Assembly (NCBI RefSeq): GCF_003285005.1
Contig: NZ_QMFA01000001.1
Location: 310,001-374,000, forward strand
DNA length: 64,000 bases
DNA from: Paenibacillus sp. YN15
GTDB lineage: Bacteria > Bacillota > Bacilli > Paenibacillales > NBRC-103111
Direction of reading: 5' to 3'
Under the pieces are notes generated by a model. That model saw only the letters and a list, made by a program, of their open reading frames with translations. It was not told where the DNA came from and ran no database searches. Positions 45,000-55,406 of the stretch are shown piece after piece (position 1 is the stretch's first letter; each line of letters opens with the position of its first letter). The position numbers and the translations under genes are program-made.

Positions 45000-47900
45000 A
45001 TGAGGAAAAAGGGTTTGTTTGCTGTGTCCCTGGCGGTGCTCCTGGCAATGGTGCTGGTCAATGTGGGCAATATGGCCAATGTTGCTTATGCGGATGTATC
45101 CTCCCACTATCTGAACCCGCTGATGAAAGGCGCCGATCCTACCATTGAACGGCAGGATGACGGCTACTATTATTCGGCGGCAGGCGATGGCAATGTTGTA
45201 TTGAAACGGCATGAAACCATTCTTGGCGTTTCCACCGCAAAAAGCAAAGAGGTATGGAAGCGGCCGGATAACCTGGAATTCATCTGGGGGCCCGATGTGC
45301 ACAGAATCGACGGCAAATGGTATATCTATTTTGCTTCCGGTCCGAAGGTGAGTGATGAAGCGGGGCGTTTTGCGTACGGCCATCCCAGCTCCTATGTGCT
45401 GGAGAACAGCTCGCCTGATCCGTTCGAGGGGACCTGGGAGCTGAAGGGGTCCTATGATAACGGGGACGGGCTAACCCCCCAAGAGGGGCTGCTGAATACC
45501 CAAAGCTATGGACTGCCTCTTGGTTTTGTCAACATCAAAGGGCAGAGATACATGAGCTACACCAAATATTTCTATTATACCGACCCCGTAACGGGAAATG
45601 TGAGATTCGATGAATGTCCCACCATTGTCAAAATGAAAAATCCCTGGACATTGGAAGGCGAAGAGATTACGGTGGCCAGGCCGGTCTACGACTGGGAAAA
45701 GTACGTGGATAATGTGAATGAAGGCGCAGCCGTGGTGGAGCGCAACGGCAAGGTTTATTTTGCCTATTCCGCCAGCAGCTACACCCATGACAACTATGCT
45801 GTTGGCCTGTCCTGGGCCGATCTGACCCAAGATGTGGAGAATGAAGCGGCATGGAATAAACATCCCGAGCCCATCATGAAACGTTCGGATGAAAACGGTT
45901 CATATTCCACCGGCTCGCCGCTATTCCTGAAATCTGAGGACGGTACAGAGGACTGGAATACATACCATGGCATACCGACTCATAGTCAAGGCGGCAAGAA
46001 CAGAGAGGTTCGCGCCCAACGGATCAATTGGGACGACAATGACTTCATCAATCTGGGCATTCCGTCCAACCCCGGCACCGTGCTGAGCCGCCCCTCCGGG
46101 GAGGAGAAAAGCGAGGTCTATGAAGCGGAGGACATGGAATTATCAGGGGCGGCAAGAGCAACCATGAACAGCATCTATGCCTCCTCCGGCCGGTACGCCC
46201 GATACAGCAACGGCAGTGACAGCGACTATACGGAGTTTACCATCAACACGGATGTTGGCGGGACCTATTCCCTGGACTTCCGCTACAACAACAATACGGC
46301 AGAACCGGTCACGATGACACTGGGCGTGAACCAGGAGGCTCCTGCCGCCCTTGTATTCCCGTCCAATGCCGGGCCGGAGAACAAGCTGAACTTCGACTTG
46401 AAGACCGTTCACAACATTCAATTGAACAGCGGCAGCAATACCGTGCGTCTTTCCGGCAAAAGCGCTTTGGGGCTGGATGCCATCATTGTCAAAAAAGGCG
46501 TCTTGTATGAAGCGGAAAACGCTGCGCTGTCGGGTGGTGCGGCAATTGCTCAAGTGAATCCCGGATACAGCGGTACGGGCTATGCCGGAGGACTCAACGG
46601 ACCCGAAGCGGCGGTCAGCTTTACCGTTAACGCTCCCCAAGCGGGCAGCTATTCGGTCAAGCTGGCTTATGGCGCGGGAACGGAAGACGATGGAACCCTG
46701 ACCATGTATGTGAATGGCACGAGGATCAAACAAGCAGATTTCTTCGGTCTGAAGCAATGGGACAAGTGGGCCGACAGATATGACAATGTATTCCTGAAAG
46801 AGGGAAGCAATGTTATCACCTACAAGCTTGACAGCGGCGATACGGCCAATGTCAATCTGGATTATATCACCGTTACCGAAGCGGCCACCTGGACGTATGA
46901 GGCGGAATCCGCCAAAACCGCAGGAGGGACGGATGCCGGGATCGTTCAGGCTCAGGATGGGAATACGGGGACCGGTTATGTGAGCGGCTTGTCCCAAGTA
47001 AATTCGTCCGTGGAATTCTCCGTGGATGTCGAGTATGCGGCGTCTTATGATCTCAAGCTGCGGTACGCCACAGAGACGGGCGGCAAAACCTTGTCGCTGG
47101 AGGTGAACGGCGCGCCTGTGCAGGAGGTGGTTCTTCCCCATTCCGGAGGCCCCAAGATGTGGAAGGAGCAGATTGTAACCGTTCCCCTGAACAAAGGGAA
47201 AAACAGCATCACCTATAAAAATGCAGCCGCAGATTCAGGTGTCATCCACATCGATCATGTCCATCTGAACAAGCGCATCCCCTGGAAGTATCAGGCGGAG
47301 ACGGCAGCACTCACAGGCACACCGGGAATCGGACGGGACCGTCTGTGGTTTGAGGGCAATGGTTATGCCGGCTTATTCCAGAAAAAAGGGGATGCGATCC
47401 GCTTTGAGGTGAATGTCCCTTATACGGCGGATTATACGTCAACCCTGCGCTATTCGGGTGTGCAGTCGACCAACCGGACCATGACCATGTATGTGAACGG
47501 CAACCGGATCAAGCAGGTTTCCTTGCCGCCAACAGCCAATTGGGATACCTGGACAGATGCCACCGAGACGGTCAGGCTGGAGGCCGGGAAGAACAGCATT
47601 GAATTCCGCCGTGAGGACGGGGATACCGGACAGCTCAATATGGACAGCCTGACCCTGGATAAGTTCAGCGGCGGGTTCATGAGCACGGCGGCCAAGGAGC
47701 TTAATCCCGAGAAGATGGTGAAGATTCAGCCGAAGCACAGCGGCAAGGCGCTGAGTGTGGCAGGTGAGAAGTACAATCAGGGAGCGGCCCTGATCCAATT
47801 TTCCAATGGGGAAACCAATAGTCAATTGATGCGGTTCGTGGATCTGGGAACAGGCTATTACCGGATTCTGATTATGCGTGGCGCGCGCTTCCTCGATATC

Positions 47901-50261
47901 AAGCCGGGGTCGGCGATCCAGGAGCTGATTCTCAATGAGACGATAGAAACGGCCCCCATCCCCTCGGATACGGAGCAGTGGCGTCTGGAGAAGGACGGCG
48001 ATTATTACAAAATCATTAACAAAAGCAACGGCAAGGTGATTACAGTCAACGAAGCGTCCAAAAGCAACAACGCTTTGATCCGGTTGGCCGATGACGAGGG
48101 GAAGGACCACCAGCGGTTTAAAATTGAGCTGCGCAACCTTTATGACACTGCATTCCACGCGGTGACGGACATTGCTGATGTCCCGGCGGCGGCGCAGGCA
48201 GGACAGGAGCTGACTCTTCTCGGAACCGTCTCACCGGATTGGGCTACCCGCAAAAGCATCACCTGGAGCATCAAGGATGCCGGGCAAACAAGAGCCAGCC
48301 TGGACGGGAATGTGCTGTCCGCCACAAGAGCGGGAACAGTGGTTGTTACTGCTGTGATTGAAGAAGGAAGCGGGACCGGCGCGAGCTACTCCAAGGACTT
48401 CACCATTGCCGTCTCCAAAAAGGACGCGGATGTCAATCCGGAAAAGGCCACCTATGATCTCTATGTTCCCGGAGATGTAAGCGCCAGTATCATATGGAAT
48501 GAAGCCCAGTCCGTGACCGGCGTGGTATACGCGGCAACCGTAACAGGCGCCGTATACAATGGCACATTGGGACCGGATAGTTATACGGTTAACGGGGATA
48601 TCTTGACCATCAAGCGGGAGACTATGGCTGCACTGGGATTGAAAAGCGGCGATACGGTGGACTTCTCCATCCTGTTTAATCAGGGGAATCCGGCTGTGCT
48701 CAGTGTTAATGTGATAGACAGCTTTGCTTTGACCAGCCATAGCATTACAGTGGCAACCGAGGGACCCGGCACTGCCAGCGCCAATGTATCGTCGGCGGTG
48801 AAGGATACGGAGATTACCTTAACCGCCACGCCGGAGCCGGGCCAGCTTTTCAAGGGCTGGAGGGTGGATAGCCCCAGCGGCCTGAATGTGACGGGCAATA
48901 CCTTCACCATGCCGGACGAGGCGGTGGTGATTACGGCGGTGTTCGGAGCGCCGTCCTACAGGGTGATCTATAACGGCAACGGCGCGGCAAGCGGTCTCGT
49001 GCCGGTAGATGACAGCAGCTATGAGCAGGGCGTCACTGTATCGGTCTATGGCAATACCGGCAATCTGCAGAAACCAGGTTACCTCTTTGCCGGCTGGAAT
49101 GTACGGGCGGATGGCAGCGGAGCCGGCTACACGGAGGGTCAAACATTCACAATGGGCGGGGCGAATCTGACTCTGTATGCGCAATGGACGCTTAACAATT
49201 CGGGCGGTTCTTCCGGAGGAGATTCGTCTGATGGGGATTCATCCGGTGACAGCTCACCATCGACACCAACAGGCGGAGGAGTGATTCCGGCGAACAGCAG
49301 CCAATTTACAGTTCCGGCAGATAAGAAGGGCGAATTTGGCATAGGCGATGAGATTAAGCTGGAAATTCCCGCCGGTGCCTCCGGAAAGGAATTTCAGCTT
49401 ACCATCAGCAGAGTAACCGACACGCAAAAGCTGCTTGCAGGCAAAGCTGCACCGGCCAGTCCGGTGTTTGAAGTCCGCAAGGATTTCCCGGGGGATTTCC
49501 ACAAGGAGATCATGCTGACCATTGCTTTTGATCCAACCCAAATCAAGCAGGGCCAAAAGCCGGCTGTATTCTCCTATGACGAAGCGCAAAAAAATTGGAG
49601 GGAATTAGGCGGGCAGGTCAATGGGACCGCTTCTATTACCGTGAAGGTGAACAGCGCTGCCAAGTTTGCGGTATTCGGCGTCGATCAGGCGGCAAACCCG
49701 CCCGCTCCGAAACCGGCAGTGAGCTTAAGTGACCTGGCGGCACATTGGGCAGAGTCCGATGTCAAACAAGCGGTTGAGCTGGGCTTCATCAGCGGTTATC
49801 CGGACGGAACGTTCAGGCCGGACCGGGCTGTAACACGCGCCGAGTTTGCCGCCATGCTCATCAATGCGCTCAAGCCGCAAGGGAACCGCCCCAACAACGA
49901 GCCGCTAACGTTCACCGATCAGGAGAAGATTGGCGTATGGGCGCTGAATGCCGTGGCGCAAGCGGTGCATGCAGGGATCATTTCCGGGTACGAGGACGGT
50001 TCCTTCCGCCCGGATGCCGAAATTACCCGCAGCGAGATGGCCAAGATGATCGCCAATGCCCTGGGCCAACCGGGCGAACAGGCTGCAACCACAGAGTTTG
50101 CGGATGATACGGCTATTCCTGATTGGGCGAAGGGAGCTGTAGCGGCCTTGAGCAAGCGGGGCATTATGGAAGGCAAGGGAGAGAACCAATTCGCTCCCGG
50201 CGATCAAGCAACAAGAGCAGAGGCGGTTAGAGTATTGCTGAACATGCTGCGCAACAGGTAG
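45000..50261 (+). CDS. Surface-anchored GH43 enzyme with four CBM6/35-like domains and SLH repeats
   Basis: The 1753-residue product has a signal peptide (cleavage near VAYA). The GH43 propeller (about 36-355) has base Asp in MKGADPTIER, Asp in GPDVHRIDGKWYIYF and acid Glu in NVNEGAAVV. Four CBM6/35-like modules follow, each beginning Y(E/Q)AE (about 365, 502, 640 and 766). Next come a ricin-type trefoil (about 905-1045), an Ig-like domain, a CBM_X2-like domain (about 1145-1245), two bacterial-repeat domains ending LYAQW, a Ser/Gly linker and three SLH repeats (about 1570-1750). GH43 members are arabinanases, arabinofuranosidases, xylosidases or galactanases; exact activity unknown. Confidence 0.88.
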   Translation: MRKKGLFAVSLAVLLAMVLVNVGNMANVAYADVSSHYLNPLMKGADPTIERQDDGYYYSAAGDGNVVLKRHETILGVSTAKSKEVWKRPDNLEFIWGPDVHRIDGKWYIYFASGPKVSDEAGRFAYGHPSSYVLENSSPDPFEGTWELKGSYDNGDGLTPQEGLLNTQSYGLPLGFVNIKGQRYMSYTKYFYYTDPVTGNVRFDECPTIVKMKNPWTLEGEEITVARPVYDWEKYVDNVNEGAAVVERNGKVYFAYSASSYTHDNYAVGLSWADLTQDVENEAAWNKHPEPIMKRSDENGSYSTGSPLFLKSEDGTEDWNTYHGIPTHSQGGKNREVRAQRINWDDNDFINLGIPSNPGTVLSRPSGEEKSEVYEAEDMELSGAARATMNSIYASSGRYARYSNGSDSDYTEFTINTDVGGTYSLDFRYNNNTAEPVTMTLGVNQEAPAALVFPSNAGPENKLNFDLKTVHNIQLNSGSNTVRLSGKSALGLDAIIVKKGVLYEAENAALSGGAAIAQVNPGYSGTGYAGGLNGPEAAVSFTVNAPQAGSYSVKLAYGAGTEDDGTLTMYVNGTRIKQADFFGLKQWDKWADRYDNVFLKEGSNVITYKLDSGDTANVNLDYITVTEAATWTYEAESAKTAGGTDAGIVQAQDGNTGTGYVSGLSQVNSSVEFSVDVEYAASYDLKLRYATETGGKTLSLEVNGAPVQEVVLPHSGGPKMWKEQIVTVPLNKGKNSITYKNAAADSGVIHIDHVHLNKRIPWKYQAETAALTGTPGIGRDRLWFEGNGYAGLFQKKGDAIRFEVNVPYTADYTSTLRYSGVQSTNRTMTMYVNGNRIKQVSLPPTANWDTWTDATETVRLEAGKNSIEFRREDGDTGQLNMDSLTLDKFSGGFMSTAAKELNPEKMVKIQPKHSGKALSVAGEKYNQGAALIQFSNGETNSQLMRFVDLGTGYYRILIMRGARFLDIKPGSAIQELILNETIETAPIPSDTEQWRLEKDGDYYKIINKSNGKVITVNEASKSNNALIRLADDEGKDHQRFKIELRNLYDTAFHAVTDIADVPAAAQAGQELTLLGTVSPDWATRKSITWSIKDAGQTRASLDGNVLSATRAGTVVVTAVIEEGSGTGASYSKDFTIAVSKKDADVNPEKATYDLYVPGDVSASIIWNEAQSVTGVVYAATVTGAVYNGTLGPDSYTVNGDILTIKRETMAALGLKSGDTVDFSILFNQGNPAVLSVNVIDSFALTSHSITVATEGPGTASANVSSAVKDTEITLTATPEPGQLFKGWRVDSPSGLNVTGNTFTMPDEAVVITAVFGAPSYRVIYNGNGAASGLVPVDDSSYEQGVTVSVYGNTGNLQKPGYLFAGWNVRADGSGAGYTEGQTFTMGGANLTLYAQWTLNNSGGSSGGDSSDGDSSGDSSPSTPTGGGVIPANSSQFTVPADKKGEFGIGDEIKLEIPAGASGKEFQLTISRVTDTQKLLAGKAAPASPVFEVRKDFPGDFHKEIMLTIAFDPTQIKQGQKPAVFSYDEAQKNWRELGGQVNGTASITVKVNSAAKFAVFGVDQAANPPAPKPAVSLSDLAAHWAESDVKQAVELGFISGYPDGTFRPDRAVTRAEFAAMLINALKPQGNRPNNEPLTFTDQEKIGVWALNAVAQAVHAGIISGYEDGSFRPDAEITRSEMAKMIANALGQPGEQAATTEFADDTAIPDWAKGAVAALSKRGIMEGKGENQFAPGDQATRAEAVRVLLNMLRNR

Positions 50262-50383
50262 AGAGACCATTTTGTAAAACGGTTACAAAAAAAATTTAAG
50301 ATAGTACATTTTTATAATATTCTTCGAAAGGTAGAATGAGGAAACGGCCGGAAAGAAACCGATACAGCCAGGGGACGAGAAAA

Positions 50384-50397
50384 TGAAAGCGGTTTAT
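50384..50397 (+). promoter_or_regulatory. cre-like site upstream of the second GH43 gene
   Basis: TGAAAGCGGTTTAT, about 127 bases before the start codon. The rest of the 262-base gap 50262-50523 shows no other feature I can support. Confidence 0.5.
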
Positions 50398-50523
50398 GAA
50401 ATTCAACAGGGCTGAGGGGGGATGGTTCTACAGCTTGTACCGCGGGGTGATCTATCGGCTTCTCCAGGTGAGAGCATGGGCGCCATAGACAACAAGATGA
50501 TATGATTCCAAGGAGGATTGCAA

Positions 50524-53500
50524 ATGGTCAAAAAAAGATTCAGACATCTGCTGCTTTGTCTCGCAGTGCTGCTGATGCTGCCGCAACGGTCTGGAGTTGT
50601 TGCGGCTGCAGAGCCGACACCGGATACGGCAGATTCGATGTCGGCGTCGGCAACGGGGGTGTCGGAGGTGTCGAACTTCTACAATGTTATCATGCAGACA
50701 GGAGCCGATCCTTGGGTTTACAAGCACACGGACGGCTATTATTACAACGCCTTTGCCAACGCCAGCGGCGTCATGATCCGCAGGGCGAAGACCATCTCCG
50801 GCATAGAGGCAGGGGAGCGGCGCCTAACCTGGTCACCGGTTAAGGATACCATGTACAGCTCCAATGTGTGGGCGCCGGAAATGCATTATCTCAAGGATAC
50901 CGACGGCAGCTACAAGTGGTATATTTACTTCGCGGCCGACAACGGAACCAACGCAAACCACCGCATGTACGTGCTGGAGAACGCCAGTGATAACCCGATG
51001 ACCGGAACCTGGGAGTTCAAAGGGAAAATTACCGATCCCAGCGACCGTTGGGCTATCGACGGTACTGTGCTGACGGTAGGTGAGCAGCACTATTTCATCT
51101 GGTCCGGCTGGGAGGAAACGGATGGAAGCTTCCAAAACTTATATATTGCGGAGATGAGCGATCCGCGGACCATCAGCTCGCAGCGGGTATTGCTTTCGAC
51201 CCCTGAATATGCTTGGGAATCGTCTCCAGGCAGAATCAATGAAGGCCCGCAAGTGGAGATCAGAGGCGACACCATCAACCTGGTCTATTCCGCAAACGGA
51301 AGCTGGACAGACAGTTACTGCCTTGGGCTGATCACTGCCAAGATTGGCGATGATTTGATGAACCCCAGCTCCTGGGTAAAACGGGACCAGCCGATTTTCT
51401 CCGGCGCCAACGGTGTTTATGGCCCGGGCCACCACAGCATCGTCACGTCTCCCGATGGCACAGAGAGTTGGATTATCTACCATGCCGCCCGCTGGCCGGG
51501 ATCAGGATGGACCCGCAAGGTCCACACGCAGAAATTCACCTGGAATGCCGACGGCACGCCGAATCTGGGAGAGCCCGTCGATCCGAACATCCCGATTGCC
51601 ATCCCCTCGGGAGAGCCGGTACGCCAGCGCTATGAGGCGGAAGCGGCTCTGTTGGCGAAGGACCCCGGCACCGGAGCCGGTCCCGCTGTCTGGCGGGAGC
51701 CCACCGCTTCCAGCGGGCAGAAGATCGCCAATATCAAGAACGCCAATGATTACGTCCAGTTTACCGTCAACGTGCCGGAGGCGGGATTTTATATGCTGTC
51801 CGTGCGCAATGCCAACGGCTCACCCAGTGCAACCGATGCCTCCCACATCTTGTCGGTCAACGGGGGCCCCGGCGCCAATTTGGGCATCGTCTACTCCGGC
51901 TGGAACCGTTGGGGACTCTCCACGGCGAAGGTCCATCTTAAGCAAGGCGACAATACCATCCGGTTCTCGGCGAATACTAATCTTGCCGAAATTGACAGTA
52001 TGGATGTATTCAAGTTTGAAGCTGCGTCGGAACTGCTATTCGGTTCTCCGGGGTACACCCTGGGGTTGGGTGAAAGCCGCAGCTTGCCCGTGTATACAGT
52101 AACAGGCACTACCTATTCCCCAGTGGACAGCGGAGTTTCCTTCAGCTCTTCCAACAAAGATATCGCTGATATTGTTGGAAACGGGATCAAGGGGCTCAAG
52201 GCGGGCAGCGCCACGATCACCGCAACATATAACGGGAAAACGGCTACGGCCGCAGTTATCGTTGCCGCTGCTCCTAAATCTGTGCAATCCATTGCCATCG
52301 GCGGATTGAGCAACATTTTGGCCAGCGGGCAGACAGGGCAACTGCAGGCAGCGGCGCGTTACAACACCTATGAAGTGCAGGATGTGACGGCTGGCGCCAC
52401 ATACTCCAGCAGCAACCCCGATGTGGCCAAGGTGACGGTCACCGGTCAGGTATATGACACCAAGCCGGGGGAGACGGTGATTAAAGCCGCATACAGCGGC
52501 AAGGAAGCAACGTTCAACTTAATGGTTACTCCTGATCCGTCTCAGGTTCCCCAGGTTCTTTCCCAAGTAAAAACTCCCTCCGGAGTAACGCCCAAACTGC
52601 CCGATGTTGTGGACGTTGTTTACAAAGGGGAGAGCGGCACTGCCCAGGCCAGTTGGAGGCTGGAAGGAATCGACCTCAACTCGCTTGGCACTGTTCAGGT
52701 GCCTGTCCTATTGACACTGGATGGTAAGGAGATTCTTGCCGCCGTTTCCGTAGAGGTGATCCCGGGATGGGGCCTTGATGAAATTGTGAATCAGGTTCAC
52801 AGCAGAATAGATAATTTCTCATACCCTCTGGGCGAAGGTTTGGGCAACTATAGCCGTTCCGCGTATGATGCCCTCCTGGCTAAGCTGAGCTATGCGGAGG
52901 AAATATCCACAGACGCCAGTCTGACTGAAGAGCAGTTTAACCAGGCCCGGAGCTCCCTTGCCCAAGCGGAAGCAGATCTGCTGGGTTCGCTCAACAGTAC
53001 ACAGGATGGCGTGTTCTATAATGCTTACCGGGATTTCTCCGGCGATGAAATAGGCAAGTATCCGTTCGGAATTACCACCGAAGACCTAACCAATGGCGCA
53101 ACCGCCACTGTGCAGGAAGAGGGCGGGAATAAATTCCTTCGGCTGACCACAACCGCTACTTCGGGCAAGGCCAACCTGTTCCTGCCGTTTGCAGGCGAGG
53201 TAAAGGCCGGAGCGGATGAGCGCATTGTCATCGAATACCGCGCCAGATTAAACACCAGCTTCCAATACGCCAATGGCGCCATGGTGAGAAATGACAGCGG
53301 CACTGGCAATTATTCCTTGGTTTCGGCTTTTGATACGAATAAAATTGTTGTGCAGGATGGGCCGTCAACGAAGAAAACAGTCATGAATTCCCAACTGAAT
53401 ACCTGGTACAAAATCAAAATGGTGGCCAATTGGGATGCCAAGACCTACACCGTCTATATCAACGATGTTGAGGTGGCCACTGATTATAACTTCCGCCACA

Positions 53501-55158
53501 TAGGCGGCGACAAGCTGACCGGCCAGCGGTTCGGTATTGACGGCTACGCCAACGCCTCCATCGACTTTGATGATTTCAAGGCCGTGGTTATCGGAGGACC
53601 GAAGGCTGCGCCTGAGGGGCTTGGGCACAGCAATGAAACAGCGGTTGGAGCCAATGACGGACGCATCACCGGAGTGAACGCATCCATGGAATGGTCCTCC
53701 GACAATGGGAGCACCTGGTCAAGCGTAGGGGAGAATGAGACGGCCATTGCAAATCTGGCACCGGGGACGTATTGGGTTCGCTACAGCGAGACCGGCACCC
53801 ATAAAGCCAGTCCCCATGTGGAGTTGACCATCCAGCGTTACAATCAGCCGGAGCAGCCAGTCCTTGTCACCGGCGTGAGTCTGAATCAGACCAACGCCCA
53901 CCTGTACACGAACTATGGAAGCCCCACCGTGCAGCTTACCGCAACTGTGGAGCCTGCCGACGCGGCTGACAAAACCGTCACATGGAGCTCGTCAAACTCT
54001 GCTGTTGCTACCGTGGATGAGAATGGTCTTGTGACGGTCCATACCGCCGGCACAGCTGTAATCACGGTGACCACTGCAGATGGCAGTTACACAGCGACTT
54101 GCACAGTGACTGTAAGTGTGTATGAAAATAACGACAGCGGCGGAAGCAACGGAGATGATCAAAATGGCGGCGGCAATTCTCCCGTCCCCACCGCACCTGC
54201 CGCTACAAAGAATGAAGACGGCAGTACCACCACCACTGTCACCGACCCGACCACCGGAACGGTGACCGAAACCACCAATTGGCCTAACGGCGACCGCAAA
54301 GTGATCACGAAAGAACGCAATGGTACGATTACCGAGGTTGTCACCAAGCAGAACGGAAGCAAGCAGGAGACAGTGAGCAAGTCCGATGGAAGCAGCCGCT
54401 CTGTGGTCACCGATACGCAGGGAGTCAAGGTGGAGACCACTACGACCTCCCTTGGGGAAGTAACGGCCAATGTCCATCTGCCCCAAGGCGTGGCGCAAGC
54501 GCGGATTACCATTCCGGTCAAGAATGCCTCCGCTTCCACAGTGGTTGTTGTGGTTCATAAGGACGGAACCAGGGAAGTGATCAAAACTGCTGTACGGACG
54601 GAGAACGGATTGAGCTTCACAGCCAAAAGTGATATGACAGTGAAGCTGATGGACAATAAGATTGTGTTCCAGGATGTGCCCGCCAGCCATTGGGCTGCGG
54701 AAACGATTGCCTTCACCACCAGCCGTGAACTTTTCCAGGGAATGAGTGAAGGAATCTTCGCACCGGATGAAACGCTGAGCCGTGCCATGCTCTACACCGT
54801 ACTGGCCCGTCTGCAAGGCGTAGAGACCGAGGGTGGACCATCCTGGTACAGCAAGGCGCAGGACTGGGCCACCGCTTCCGGGATCAGCGACGGCAGCGCT
54901 CCGGAAGCGGCCATTACCCGGGAGCAGCTGATCACCATCCTGCACCGGTACGCCGGACAGCCTGCTGCGGTCAGCAATAACAAGAGCTTTGCGGACAGCG
55001 GCGAAATCTCTGCCTGGGCAAGTAAAGCCATGGATTGGGCCGTGAAGACGGGCATCCTGAACGGCAAACCGGGGAATCTTCTGGAGCCTGCCAGTGTGGT
55101 TTCCCGGGCCGAAGTATCCGCCATTCTCGCGCGCTTTATAGCTTGGAGCAGCAACTAA
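50524..55158 (+). CDS. Second surface-anchored GH43 enzyme with CBM, Ig-like and SLH domains
   Basis: The product is 1544 residues from ATG 50524, seven bases after AGGAGG. Signal peptide, then GH43 propeller (about 40-360) with Asp in QTGADPWVY, SNVWAPEMHYL and acid Glu in RINEGPQVEI, plus GPGHHSIVTSPDG. Then a CBM6/35-like module (about 370-500), Ig-like Big_2 domains (about 510-675), a Big_4-like domain, a FIVAR-like helical segment (about 765-830), a jelly roll (about 835-1030), another Big_2, a Thr-rich hairpin stretch (TTTTVTDPTTGTVTETT) and three divergent SLH repeats at the end. Follows the first GH43 gene with its own promoter region; probably attacks the same or a related arabinose-rich polymer. 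Confidence 0.87.
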   Translation: MVKKRFRHLLLCLAVLLMLPQRSGVVAAAEPTPDTADSMSASATGVSEVSNFYNVIMQTGADPWVYKHTDGYYYNAFANASGVMIRRAKTISGIEAGERRLTWSPVKDTMYSSNVWAPEMHYLKDTDGSYKWYIYFAADNGTNANHRMYVLENASDNPMTGTWEFKGKITDPSDRWAIDGTVLTVGEQHYFIWSGWEETDGSFQNLYIAEMSDPRTISSQRVLLSTPEYAWESSPGRINEGPQVEIRGDTINLVYSANGSWTDSYCLGLITAKIGDDLMNPSSWVKRDQPIFSGANGVYGPGHHSIVTSPDGTESWIIYHAARWPGSGWTRKVHTQKFTWNADGTPNLGEPVDPNIPIAIPSGEPVRQRYEAEAALLAKDPGTGAGPAVWREPTASSGQKIANIKNANDYVQFTVNVPEAGFYMLSVRNANGSPSATDASHILSVNGGPGANLGIVYSGWNRWGLSTAKVHLKQGDNTIRFSANTNLAEIDSMDVFKFEAASELLFGSPGYTLGLGESRSLPVYTVTGTTYSPVDSGVSFSSSNKDIADIVGNGIKGLKAGSATITATYNGKTATAAVIVAAAPKSVQSIAIGGLSNILASGQTGQLQAAARYNTYEVQDVTAGATYSSSNPDVAKVTVTGQVYDTKPGETVIKAAYSGKEATFNLMVTPDPSQVPQVLSQVKTPSGVTPKLPDVVDVVYKGESGTAQASWRLEGIDLNSLGTVQVPVLLTLDGKEILAAVSVEVIPGWGLDEIVNQVHSRIDNFSYPLGEGLGNYSRSAYDALLAKLSYAEEISTDASLTEEQFNQARSSLAQAEADLLGSLNSTQDGVFYNAYRDFSGDEIGKYPFGITTEDLTNGATATVQEEGGNKFLRLTTTATSGKANLFLPFAGEVKAGADERIVIEYRARLNTSFQYANGAMVRNDSGTGNYSLVSAFDTNKIVVQDGPSTKKTVMNSQLNTWYKIKMVANWDAKTYTVYINDVEVATDYNFRHIGGDKLTGQRFGIDGYANASIDFDDFKAVVIGGPKAAPEGLGHSNETAVGANDGRITGVNASMEWSSDNGSTWSSVGENETAIANLAPGTYWVRYSETGTHKASPHVELTIQRYNQPEQPVLVTGVSLNQTNAHLYTNYGSPTVQLTATVEPADAADKTVTWSSSNSAVATVDENGLVTVHTAGTAVITVTTADGSYTATCTVTVSVYENNDSGGSNGDDQNGGGNSPVPTAPAATKNEDGSTTTTVTDPTTGTVTETTNWPNGDRKVITKERNGTITEVVTKQNGSKQETVSKSDGSSRSVVTDTQGVKVETTTTSLGEVTANVHLPQGVAQARITIPVKNASASTVVVVVHKDGTREVIKTAVRTENGLSFTAKSDMTVKLMDNKIVFQDVPASHWAAETIAFTTSRELFQGMSEGIFAPDETLSRAMLYTVLARLQGVETEGGPSWYSKAQDWATASGISDGSAPEAAITREQLITILHRYAGQPAAVSNNKSFADSGEISAWASKAMDWAVKTGILNGKPGNLLEPASVVSRAEVSAILARFIAWSSN

Positions 55159-55181
55159 GAATATTGATCGGATAGAAGGAA

Positions 55182-55231
55182 AAAAACCAAGGAGTCAGGC
55201 GGGTTGTTCCCGCTTGGCTCCTTGGTTTTTG
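55182..55231 (+). terminator. Strong terminator of the second GH43 gene
   Basis: AAAAACCAAGGAG pairs with CTCCTTGGTTTTT enclosing GCGGG/CCCGC. Confidence 0.9.
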
Positions 55232-55406
55232 TGCGCGGGGCAAATGGTATGAAGGCCGGCTTAAGGGTGAAAATCCCGAACCGAACGGGGTTGGGGGAGC
55301 GGTACGGGGATGTGAGAGACCGACGGTCCTATGGGCGGGCAGCATTCTGCCCGCTTGTTGGATATTCTGAGGGGGGCGGGGTTTGAACGGCAGACGACTT
55401 TTCAAA

